Source: Sphingobacterium sp. SRCM116780 (GTDB taxonomy: Bacteria > Bacteroidota > Bacteroidia > Sphingobacteriales > Sphingobacteriaceae). Taken from it: DNA of 64,000 nucleotides. The number at the start of each line of letters is the position of its first letter. Position 1 is the stretch's first letter. Position numbers and translations under genes: made by a program. The DNA is taken from the NCBI RefSeq assembly GCF_021442025.1, contig NZ_CP090446.1:1550001-1614000 (forward strand). The letters are read 5' to 3'. This document shows, piece by piece, positions 17,713 through 24,931 of this stretch. Below the pieces are notes generated by a model. The model did no database searches, was not told the origin of the DNA, and saw only the letters and a list, made by a program, of their open reading frames with translations.

Positions 17713-18315
17713 ATGAAAGGAAAAATTCAAGGAATTATAGGACTGCTTATTATTGGTTTTTTAGTTTTTGGCGCTATCAAATCAATTTATAATAGAAATT
17801 TTGCCGATCCGGAATTTAGAATACTTAAATCCGCGCAAATTTCATCTCCAATAAAAAATGCTTTATTTTGGCACGAAGAGGAATTAGAGAAAACATCTAC
17901 CATTAATTCTAAGTTATCTGCGGAAGAGTCGTTTTTCATTGATCCGTTATATGATGATTTGAAAACCACTGGAATGGTAATTGAACAAATAAGAACAATG
18001 TCAGAGAAAGCTACTAAAGAAATGATTGCACTAGATGCTTATAGAGGTACAGAACCTGATGTTTGGGAAATCGCTAAAAAAAATGGTAATCCCTACATTT
18101 TTAAAATTATCATAACTGGGGCAACTGCAAAAGAAAGAACAAAAGATTTGGAAAGTGTTAAGTATCTATTTAGTTTATATGATACTTCCATCAAATCTTT
18201 ACTTTGGGAAGCAGAATCTACACGAGTAGCAGGTTTTTTTGGAGGAATGCCAGAAAGCGAAAAATCGATTTCTGCTCTGAAAAAATACTTAAAGGAATCA
18301 AAAATAATTGAATAA
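17713..18315 (+). CDS. Membrane-anchored hypothetical protein
   Basis: 200 residues. One hydrophobic segment at residues 6-24 (QGIIGLLIIGFLVFGAIKS) serves as an uncleaved anchor or signal, leaving a helical, charged domain of about 170 residues outside the cytoplasm. No family recognised. The gene stands alone between the enolase-superfamily gene and the LytTR two-component system, with an operator-like direct repeat about 150 bases upstream and a strong terminator about 195 bases downstream. Confidence 0.55.
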   Translation: MKGKIQGIIGLLIIGFLVFGAIKSIYNRNFADPEFRILKSAQISSPIKNALFWHEEELEKTSTINSKLSAEESFFIDPLYDDLKTTGMVIEQIRTMSEKATKEMIALDAYRGTEPDVWEIAKKNGNPYIFKIIITGATAKERTKDLESVKYLFSLYDTSIKSLLWEAESTRVAGFFGGMPESEKSISALKKYLKESKIIE

Positions 18316-18509
18316 TACAGACAAAAGCTATTTGGAGAAAATTATTTTAGTCCGGCATGTCTGAAATAACATGTGTGTAATCATATCTTTTGATCTCGAG
18401 TCATTTAGAATGATATTTCTATTAATCGTGTTGGAATTATATACTTTTGACAAACCTCAGTAGGATTTGACCCTAATCTTCTTTTTTTATCCTGTCTTTG
18501 GCGATTGTT

Positions 18510-18549
18510 ATGGTTTGCAATATGAAATTATTGTCAAACCATTTTTTTT
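18510..18549 (+). terminator. Rho-independent terminator ahead of the LytTR operon
   Basis: Stem ATGGTTTGCAAT (18510-18521) with its near-complement ATTGTCAAACCAT (one bulged T), followed by an unbroken run of eight T. It lies within the 380-base gap between 18315 and 18696, which otherwise shows nothing except the promoter at 18668. Such a strong terminator 195 bases after the last gene may also end an unseen short transcript. Confidence 0.6.
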
Positions 18550-18667
18550 AAGAAAAATAATTTATTACCTAAAATTAAGGAATTTCAGATAAACCATTTG
18601 ATTGGTTAAAATATTTTATTTTATGATTTTAATTGCTCTTTAGACCCGCTAAAAATTATACATTATG

Positions 18668-18675
18668 TATATTTG
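18668..18675 (+). promoter_or_regulatory. Putative -7 box TATATTTG of the LytTR operon
   Basis: Exact TAnnTTTG match 20 bases before the response-regulator ATG at 18696. No good -33 TTG was seen. Confidence 0.5.
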
Positions 18676-18695
18676 ATTAGATTTAACCGATTAGC

Positions 18696-19412
18696 ATGAT
18701 AACCAATATTCGCTGTATTTGTATTGACGATGAACAGGACGATCTAATGTTACTCAACGAATATATAAAAGCTGAGCCTGCATTAACCTGTATTGGTAGC
18801 TTTTCTGCTCCCTCAGACGGTCTGCAGACGATCATTTCGCTACGTCCCGATCTTGTTTTTCTAGATATAGAGATGCCTGGCGTTACAGGATTGAAAATCC
18901 TAAAGCTATTACGAAGTGAAATTGAACTAGCCGTCTTTGTTACTTCCCACCCTGAGTTTGCATTGGAGAGTTTTGAGCTATCTGCCTTTGACTATATCCT
19001 TAAACCTGTTACCGAAAAACGCTTTACTTCTACAGTACAAAGGCTGAAAGATTACTGGAATATGAAACAAAAAGCAGCTACCTATGAACTTTTGCAAGGG
19101 ACGGAAACATTGCTCATTAGTGAGGGACGCAATAAGATCAAAGTACCAGTTAATGAAATTATTTATCTGGAAGCTATGCAAAACTATACCAAAGTTGTAA
19201 CCCGTCAACGCAGCTATCTTACCCTTGTAGGATTCAATACCTTTTTAAACAAATTGCCACAGAACAGCTTTTTACGTATTCATCGCAGTTATGCAATAGC
19301 TAGGGATAAAATCAATGGATGGATTTCGTCCGATGAGATTATTTGTGGTAACATCACTCTACCAATTGGCAAAACTTATAAGGACATTATAAAAAATGAA
19401 ATCATTAGATAA
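18696..19412 (+). CDS. LytTR-family response regulator
   Basis: 238 residues. The receiver domain (1-120) has the acidic pair in CIDDEQDD, the phospho-acceptor D57 in VFLDIEMPG, the T/S in FVTSHPEFA and the K in YILKPVTEKRF. The LytTR DNA-binding domain (about 135-238) has VNEIIYLEAMQNYTKVVT and FLRIHRSYAIARDKINGW, typical of the fold. The gene overlaps the histidine kinase gene by one base (TAATG), so the two are translationally coupled partners. LytTR proteins bind pairs of direct repeats; repeats of this kind are found at 9051, 17527 and 21551. Confidence 0.95.
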   Translation: MITNIRCICIDDEQDDLMLLNEYIKAEPALTCIGSFSAPSDGLQTIISLRPDLVFLDIEMPGVTGLKILKLLRSEIELAVFVTSHPEFALESFELSAFDYILKPVTEKRFTSTVQRLKDYWNMKQKAATYELLQGTETLLISEGRNKIKVPVNEIIYLEAMQNYTKVVTRQRSYLTLVGFNTFLNKLPQNSFLRIHRSYAIARDKINGWISSDEIICGNITLPIGKTYKDIIKNEIIR

Positions 19413-21541
19413 TGCAAAAAACCCTGCTTACATTTCTTTGTTTTTTAATAACTATTGGTATTGTAGCCCAACAACCTGTTCCTAATTTTTATGGAGCAAA
19501 GTACAAAACTTCCAAGGAACGACTTAAAGCGCTTTCGGATATATGCGATTCTTTAAATAGAATTGAAATGTATAAGAAAACGTTTACAACAGCCCGTTAC
19601 GCATTGCGATTTACACCATCAAATGATTACTACAATCTTTCCTTATTCAATTTCTACATTGGCGTCTATTATCAAGGGATCAATGGAGATTCTTCTATAT
19701 TTTATTTGGAAAAATCGGTGGCTTATGGTCGGCGTACAGATTATCCTAAACGAATTGTAAACGGACTAGAACGGTTGCTGTATATGTATAGTGCGATGGA
19801 TGGTTATTCCAGGCAGCGTGATCAAACTGCCAAAGAAGTTCTTCATATCGTTGATACTACGCACAGTAATCGTATTAAGCATAGTATGTATAACGCACTA
19901 ACAAAATATTATGAAGTACTCGGCCGACGTGAACAACAGATGAACATAATGCTTGCAGATCTTGAAATCTATAAGAAAGAGCTGCCCTTGCGAAAGTTTG
20001 ATGGAGCAGATTCTGCAAACCTCGGTGTGAGCTACATCAATATCGGCGCGTTATATTTAGAATTGAAACAACCTCAGAAGGCATTGGAGTACCTTAGACC
20101 ATCGAAAATATTTCTTGATCAATATAGAACTGCCATCATTCATTATTATAAAAATACAGCAGATGCTTATCTGCAATTATTCCAACCAGATATTGCCTTG
20201 GTCTATCGCGATTCGGTGACGAACATGACAAAAAAGGAATACGGCCCACCAGTAGATAGGAATAATAACTGGGATATAAGGATGTTGTCCGATCTGGCCT
20301 TTGCAGATTATTACTTGGTCAATAGGAAAAATGACAGTGCCTTACTCTATATGAACATTGCAAAATCACTCATTGACGTATCTGTCACCGATACACTTAC
20401 TATTACTGGATATAATTATAAAATGGGCCAGATTCTTGTCGCCGCAAAAGATTACGTTGCTGCACTCCCTTATTTGAAGAGCGCTGAGAAAATAGGTTTG
20501 GATCAGGGGCCAGAACAATATGGTAACGTGTTACGTGAACTGGCCAAATGCTACTCTGGTACGGGCCAATGGCAACAGGCAGTACTGTATTACGAAAAAT
20601 ATTTGCCTATTCGTGATTCCTTGTACACTGTGGATATACAAAAAAGTATAGCCGATGCAGAAGCCAAATTTCAAAATAAAGAAAAACAACAACAGATTGA
20701 TGGACAGCAAAAAGACCTAGGGTTTGCTAGAAAGCAACGACTGTGGCTTATTACCGGACTTTTGCTGACAGGTATTATCGCTACAATGTTGGTCATATTT
20801 TACAGGAACAAGAAAAAAATGGCAGATGTACTGGATGACAAGAACAAAATACTATCAGAACTGAATAACGAATTGGAGGAATCCAATCAGACCAAAGCAA
20901 AACTCTTCGGTATAATTGGTCACGATCTGCGTACTCCAGTAAAGCAGATGTACCAGTTTTTAAAATTGCAAAAACTGAATGTTCACAATGAACAGGAAAA
21001 AGCCGAGCGTGCCAACAAAATGGAAACAGCCACCGAATCATTGTTGGAAATGATGGAAGACCTGCTACTCTGGAGTAAGACACAGATGAGCAGACTAAAT
21101 CCAAGCATAAAACCAGTCGTGTTATTGCCTGCTTTACGACCAGTTGAACAATTGCTACAATTACCCATTGAAGAAAAAAACATTCAGTTGCAAAATAATA
21201 TTATGCCAGACACAACCGTAATGGCAGATGACAATTTTCTGCAGACCATTTACCGAAATCTTTTGCAGAACGCCATTAAGGCATCTCCACCAGATGCAAT
21301 AATTGCTGTTGACATAACTATTCAGGATGGCAGTACTATATTGTCTATCCAAAATAGCGGACTTACCTTTACACAGGAAGATTTTGAACAACAGGTGCAA
21401 GCAGTACGCAGCTCCCAGACCCTTAATGGGCTTGGACTGCAGTTGATAAAGGATTTGTCAGACAAGATGAACGCTGTTGTGCGCTTTACGGCTTTGGCTA
21501 ATGGGACGAGAGCCGAAGTGATTTTTACAGTTAGAAGCTAG
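19412..21541 (+). CDS. TPR-containing sensor histidine kinase
   Basis: 709 residues. A signal peptide (MQKTLLTFLCFLITIGIVAQ) precedes a periplasmic array of TPR-like helical repeats (about 25-430), then one membrane segment (about 443-464), a coiled linker, and the kinase core. H504 in GIIGHDLRTPV is the phospho-acceptor of a HisKA domain. The ATPase domain has the N-box YRNLLQNAIKASP and a G2-like NGLGLQLIKDL. The G1 box is unusual: SIQNSGLTF stands where DxGxG is expected. Partner of the LytTR regulator encoded immediately upstream. Confidence 0.9.
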   Translation: MQKTLLTFLCFLITIGIVAQQPVPNFYGAKYKTSKERLKALSDICDSLNRIEMYKKTFTTARYALRFTPSNDYYNLSLFNFYIGVYYQGINGDSSIFYLEKSVAYGRRTDYPKRIVNGLERLLYMYSAMDGYSRQRDQTAKEVLHIVDTTHSNRIKHSMYNALTKYYEVLGRREQQMNIMLADLEIYKKELPLRKFDGADSANLGVSYINIGALYLELKQPQKALEYLRPSKIFLDQYRTAIIHYYKNTADAYLQLFQPDIALVYRDSVTNMTKKEYGPPVDRNNNWDIRMLSDLAFADYYLVNRKNDSALLYMNIAKSLIDVSVTDTLTITGYNYKMGQILVAAKDYVAALPYLKSAEKIGLDQGPEQYGNVLRELAKCYSGTGQWQQAVLYYEKYLPIRDSLYTVDIQKSIADAEAKFQNKEKQQQIDGQQKDLGFARKQRLWLITGLLLTGIIATMLVIFYRNKKKMADVLDDKNKILSELNNELEESNQTKAKLFGIIGHDLRTPVKQMYQFLKLQKLNVHNEQEKAERANKMETATESLLEMMEDLLLWSKTQMSRLNPSIKPVVLLPALRPVEQLLQLPIEEKNIQLQNNIMPDTTVMADDNFLQTIYRNLLQNAIKASPPDAIIAVDITIQDGSTILSIQNSGLTFTQEDFEQQVQAVRSSQTLNGLGLQLIKDLSDKMNAVVRFTALANGTRAEVIFTVRS

Positions 21542-21550
21542 TTTTTTCTT

Positions 21551-21580
21551 TTCGTCAATTAAACCTATCCCTTCGTCAAT
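21551..21580 (+). promoter_or_regulatory. Candidate LytTR operator upstream of the RCC1-type lipoprotein
   Basis: The 9-base unit TTCGTCAAT occurs at 21551 and again at 21572: two exact direct repeats, 12-base spacer, period 21. This is the geometry expected for LytTR-domain binding. It is directly behind the kinase gene and 83 bases before the lipoprotein gene at 21663, so this gene is the obvious candidate target. Confidence 0.6.
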
Positions 21581-21662
21581 AAAATAACGGTGCATACAAT
21601 ACTGCAGGGTAAATTTGTGATGCAATTAATTAATAATAAGCATCCATTTAAACTTTCGGACA

Positions 21663-22796
21663 ATGAAAAAGTTTTTTATCCTTACAATGCTGATTGCTAC
21701 TACAGCAATCTCCTGCAAAAAAGACAATTCCAATACACCTAAATCTCCTGACGAATCAACCATACAGGTACAACAATTTTCTGCAGGCGGTGGACATACC
21801 ATGCTTATAAAAACCGACGGATCACTCTGGGGCATCGGTTGGAACGATTATGGTGCCCTAGGCTCGGGCAATACGGCCAACCCTAACAAATGGGTTAAAA
21901 TTGCAGATAATGTAAAGTCTGTCTCTGCAGGTTATCAGCACACACTTATTTTGAAAAAAGATAATACCGTATGGTCTGCTGGCAAAAATATAGCTGGAGA
22001 GCTGGGTGATGATACTAGAGATACCAAAACATCTTTTGTAAAAGTGGCCGATAATGGCAAAGCTATATATGCAGGAACTTATTCCAGCTTTATTATTAAA
22101 AATGATAATACACTTTGGGGTGCTGGCGGTGATACAAGAAACATGATTTCCGGTGGAGTGGATTTAGGTATGGGTAAATATATAAATCCATTTACAAAAA
22201 TTATGGACAATGTAGTCGCTGTAGCCCCCGGCCCGGACTTCACCGTTATTTTGAAAGCGGATGGCACTGCGGTAGGCGCTGGTAGTAATAGTGCCTGGCA
22301 GTTGGGTATGGGAGATTTTGATGCGATACCGACTTTCACTGTTATAGCAACAGATGCAAAAGCAATAGCTGCAGGGCGAGCCCACACTTTATTGCTAAAG
22401 AACAATAATACGGTATGGGCCTGCGGATTTAATAGTAATGGGCAACTGGGCGTCGCTGATCAGGCATTTGCCAGGAATTTTATAAAGGTAGCAGACAATG
22501 CAAGTGCCATTGCTGTAGGCCAAAACGGTGATAATAGCTTTATTATAAAAACAGACGGAACGTTGTTGGGATCCGGTAAAAACCAATATGGCCAATTGGG
22601 AGATGCAAGTATAACCGATGCAGCCTCATGGAAAGAAATTACAACCGGGGTAAAAGCCATAAGCGTGGGTACAGCACATACTATTATTTTAAAAACTGAT
22701 GGGAAGTTTCAAGCGGTGGGCAATAACAACGCCAGTCAATTGGGTATTGGCAATACCGACACTAAACGCAGCTTTACAGATATTTTAATTCCTTAA
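21663..22796 (+). CDS. RCC1-repeat lipoprotein
   Basis: 377 residues. The N terminus MKKFFILTMLIATTAISCKK is a lipoprotein signal with Cys at residue 18, followed by a short Ser/Thr/Pro linker. The rest is about seven RCC1-type blades, recognisable by repeated units such as AGGGHTMLIKTDGSLWGIGW, GYQHTLILKKDNTVWSAG, GRAHTLLLKNNNTVWACG and GTAHTIILKTDG with N-x-x-GQLG turns. It therefore folds as a beta-propeller on the cell envelope. The role is unknown; RCC1-like propellers usually mediate binding. It stands behind a LytTR operator candidate and the two-component genes. Confidence 0.88.
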   Translation: MKKFFILTMLIATTAISCKKDNSNTPKSPDESTIQVQQFSAGGGHTMLIKTDGSLWGIGWNDYGALGSGNTANPNKWVKIADNVKSVSAGYQHTLILKKDNTVWSAGKNIAGELGDDTRDTKTSFVKVADNGKAIYAGTYSSFIIKNDNTLWGAGGDTRNMISGGVDLGMGKYINPFTKIMDNVVAVAPGPDFTVILKADGTAVGAGSNSAWQLGMGDFDAIPTFTVIATDAKAIAAGRAHTLLLKNNNTVWACGFNSNGQLGVADQAFARNFIKVADNASAIAVGQNGDNSFIIKTDGTLLGSGKNQYGQLGDASITDAASWKEITTGVKAISVGTAHTIILKTDGKFQAVGNNNASQLGIGNTDTKRSFTDILIP

Positions 22797-22814
22797 AATC
22801 CAAAAATCACCGAT

Positions 22815-22931
22815 ATGAACGAGCTAATTATTCTTGTACTACTGATGGCTATTGCAGCGATCTCCTGCAAAAAAGATAATACCGAAAACCCACGTGAAGA
22901 GAATACCCGACCCGGAGGTAACATTTGTTGA
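22815..22931 (+). pseudogene. Short lipoprotein, likely remnant of a paralogue of the RCC1-type gene
   Basis: 38 codons: MNELIILVLLMAIAAISCKK, then DNTENPREENTRPGGNIC and stop. The signal, lipobox (AISCKKDN) and following bases closely match the start of the RCC1-type lipoprotein gene at 21663, which ends only 18 bases upstream. No propeller follows. It is either a very short lipoprotein or the leftover 5' end of a tandem duplicate whose body was deleted; the second is more likely. Confidence 0.5.
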
Positions 22932-23005
22932 ACCAACAGCTCCAAAATAACAATACTCGAAAGTACCCTAAAGTAATCTTTCAAACTGATCAATTAAAAA
23001 ATCAT

Positions 23006-23194
23006 ATGAAAAATCTTACCATAATCGTGTTGGCATTGCTTACATTCTCCGTTGCATGTAAGAACAGACAAAAGTCTTCTGATGAAGATGCTGCTTTGAA
23101 AAGCATTACCGTAAACGACGATGATGCCAAAGCAGGAACCATTACGCTAAAAGATGTCATACTTTATAATCGTAATGGAGCGATAAAACGGTAA
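23006..23194 (+). CDS. Small putative lipoprotein
   Basis: 62 residues from the ATG at 23006: MKNLTIIVLALLTFSVACKN gives a lipoprotein signal with Cys at about 18. The mature part is short and acidic (SSDEDAALKSITVNDDDAK), ending DVILYNRNGAIKR. A longer open frame runs upstream to 22925, but only this Met is followed by a signal sequence. No family recognised. It is part of the run of secreted genes behind the LytTR system. Confidence 0.5.
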   Translation: MKNLTIIVLALLTFSVACKNRQKSSDEDAALKSITVNDDDAKAGTITLKDVILYNRNGAIKR

Positions 23195-23278
23195 GCGCAA
23201 AAATACCATTTTGAAAGACCTAAAAACAACAAGATAATCTAAGAAAGACACAAATAAATTACTTTAATAAGATATATA

Positions 23279-24112
23279 ATGAAAAATATTACACGGATAA
23301 AATACAATGTCCTCCTGTTACTGCTTGCAGCAAGCATGACAGCATCAGCGCAAAACGTTGGAAAAAAATTGGAAAGCAAAGCAAGTGAAACGATAGATAA
23401 AGTCATTGGTAAAATTGATGTGGATTCTTTCTTTTCTAAAAAGAAGAAAACGAAAAAAGTAAAACTTGACCCTGAAGAAGTAGGTGATAAAATAACTGGC
23501 AATCAAACGGTAGGAAAAGGTGCTGTCGGGCAACAAACTGAATCCACAGGTATTTCCTCTCCAAAAGAAAAATCGGGAAAGTATGTTGTTTATTATCAGG
23601 ATATCATGATGGGCGATCAAAAAAACACTAAATTCGGTCCCTTTTTTGTCCCACACACCGGTCATTGTGTAGATATAGAAACCGCGAATGAAATGCAAGG
23701 AGATGTGGCAATGGTATTTTTTAGTGGATATGGCGGGGCGATGATTCTTACTTTTCCGGCCAATGCCAAAGAATCCGACTTAAGCACTAGTTATGATGAT
23801 ATTGATATGTTTAAAGAAGACGGTATGGGCGGATGGGAACAAGAGAATATCAACTCTGGGGAACTGTACAAAGGAAGCATGAGCGATTTAGCATTTGAAA
23901 AATTAATGGAGGATAATAGTTGGAAAGCCTTTAATGCCGCCTATTCCAATAATATGGACGGCCAGTATGCTAACTATACAAATCCTACCACAGGAGTGTA
24001 TTGTATCAAGTTTAGCAATTCATTAAGAGCATTAATGCGCATAAAGAATATAATACCTAAAAGCACGAAAGGTGGCAGTATGAAATTTGATATTATTGTG
24101 GAAAGGAAGTAA
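23279..24112 (+). CDS. Secreted hypothetical protein
   Basis: 277 residues. A signal peptide (MKNITRIKYNVLLLLLAASM, cleavage after TASAQ) is followed by a Lys-rich stretch (KKKKTKKVKL at about 56-65), a Gly/Thr/Ser linker, and a C-terminal domain of about 180 residues (from KYVVYYQDIMMGDQ) without Cys pairs apart from two single residues. No family recognised. It ends the cluster of exported proteins behind the LytTR two-component system and is followed by the tRNA-Lys gene on the other strand. Confidence 0.6.
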   Translation: MKNITRIKYNVLLLLLAASMTASAQNVGKKLESKASETIDKVIGKIDVDSFFSKKKKTKKVKLDPEEVGDKITGNQTVGKGAVGQQTESTGISSPKEKSGKYVVYYQDIMMGDQKNTKFGPFFVPHTGHCVDIETANEMQGDVAMVFFSGYGGAMILTFPANAKESDLSTSYDDIDMFKEDGMGGWEQENINSGELYKGSMSDLAFEKLMEDNSWKAFNAAYSNNMDGQYANYTNPTTGVYCIKFSNSLRALMRIKNIIPKSTKGGSMKFDIIVERK

Positions 24113-24264
24113 ACTATCAACCAATTCTTTTTTTTTCTAATTTTCATCACACAACACATTAAAGAGTTAAACAAAATTTTTATTCACGTCTTTGATCAAT
24201 TTCACAAATCAAATTTTCCTTTCGCAGTTACCAAAAATAGGCAGACATTAGATGATATAAACGA

Positions 24265-24290
24265 AAATAGCGTGCTAAGGCACGCTATTT
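24265..24290 (-). terminator. Terminator of the tRNA-Lys transcript
   Basis: Perfect 11-bp stem (24265-24275 with 24280-24290, core AGCGTGC/GCACGCT) and 4-base loop, followed on the minus strand by a T-rich stretch. It begins one base after the tRNA 3' end. Confidence 0.8.
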
Positions 24291-24291
24291 G

Positions 24292-24364
24292 TGATCCCGC
24301 TGGGATTCGAACCCAGGACCCATACATTAAAAGTGTATTGCTCTACCAGCTGAGCTACGGAATC
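24292..24364 (-). tRNA. tRNA-Lys (anticodon TTT)
   Basis: 73 bases on the minus strand. Acceptor GATTCCG pairs with CGGGATC (one G-U), discriminator A. D-arm GCTC/GAGC, anticodon stem ATACA/TGTAT around CTTTTAA, variable loop GGGTC, T-arm CTGGG TTCGAAT CCCAG. The anticodon TTT reads AAA/AAG. The 3' CCA is not encoded. A canonical promoter stands upstream and a terminator directly behind, so it is a single-gene transcript. Confidence 0.96.
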
Positions 24365-24389
24365 CTAATTCTTCTTGTTTGAAGTGCTG

Positions 24390-24420
24390 CAAAGGTAGAA
24401 AAAACTAGCATATAGTGCAA
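24390..24420 (-). promoter_or_regulatory. Promoter of tRNA-Lys (TTG -33, TACCTTTG -7)
   Basis: On the minus strand: TTG at 24420-24418, a 20-base spacer, then TACCTTTG at 24397-24390. Both elements and their spacing match the Bacteroidota sigma-A consensus. The tRNA begins 26 bases after the -7 box. Confidence 0.75.
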
Positions 24421-24487
24421 GTATAAACCTGATTTATTTACAATAGACGCTGTTTTCCTTTCATTTATAGGGAATTAATTTTTATCT

Positions 24488-24778
24488 CTAAGATATATAA
24501 TCGCGATCTTCATCGCTTAATGAAGATTTTGAGTTGGAGAAACCATCCATTTCTGAAGAAGCCTCTTCATTTATTTGAATAACTTCTGTCTTTCGTTTTC
24601 GGGGTCGTAGTAATATACCGCCAGTAATTATCCCAATAAAAAGAGTAATGGCAATAATCCAGGATAAGGAAATATGATGAGAACCAAAAAACCAGAATTC
24701 AACAGGAGCAGTATTATGCATAAAAAAAATCGTAATCAATACGACTAAAATTAAAAGTATGATCGTTTTAAAATTCAT
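24488..24778 (-). CDS. LapA/DUF1049-like small membrane protein
   Basis: 96 residues from the Met at 24778 (MNFKTIILLILVVLITIFFM); in-frame Mets exist upstream, to 24853, but only this one places the first membrane helix at the N terminus. Two membrane segments (3-20 and about 35-58) flank the conserved short periplasmic loop HNTAPVEFWFFG, the LapA/YciS pattern. A charged cytoplasmic tail follows, ending SSLSDEDRDYIS. LapA proteins take part in lipopolysaccharide assembly control in enterobacteria; in this group the role is not established. Single-gene unit. Confidence 0.68.
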   Translation of the reverse strand: MNFKTIILLILVVLITIFFMHNTAPVEFWFFGSHHISLSWIIAITLFIGIITGGILLRPRKRKTEVIQINEEASSEMDGFSNSKSSLSDEDRDYIS

Positions 24779-24890
24779 TTTAGTTCTATTTTTCATCTCA
24801 AAATTAAGCATTGTATTTGAAAAGAATAATATTTGATTACTTATGATGAACATATATGACCATTAACTTCCATTATTTAACTCTTAAGAA

Positions 24891-24920
24891 GCAGGATTTT
24901 AAATAATTTTAAAATCCTGC
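24891..24920 (-). terminator. Hairpin after the copper ATPase gene
   Basis: Perfect 13-bp stem (GCAGGATTTTAAA at 24891-24903 with its complement at 24908-24920), 12 bases past the ATPase stop. The T-tract after it on the minus strand is weak, so termination may be inefficient. Confidence 0.6.
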
Positions 24921-24931
24921 AATTATGTATT

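Noticed and set aside
19742..19765. ACGAATTGTAAAC similar to the operator unit
   Set aside because: Single copy inside the histidine kinase coding sequence, without a second unit at 20-21 bases.
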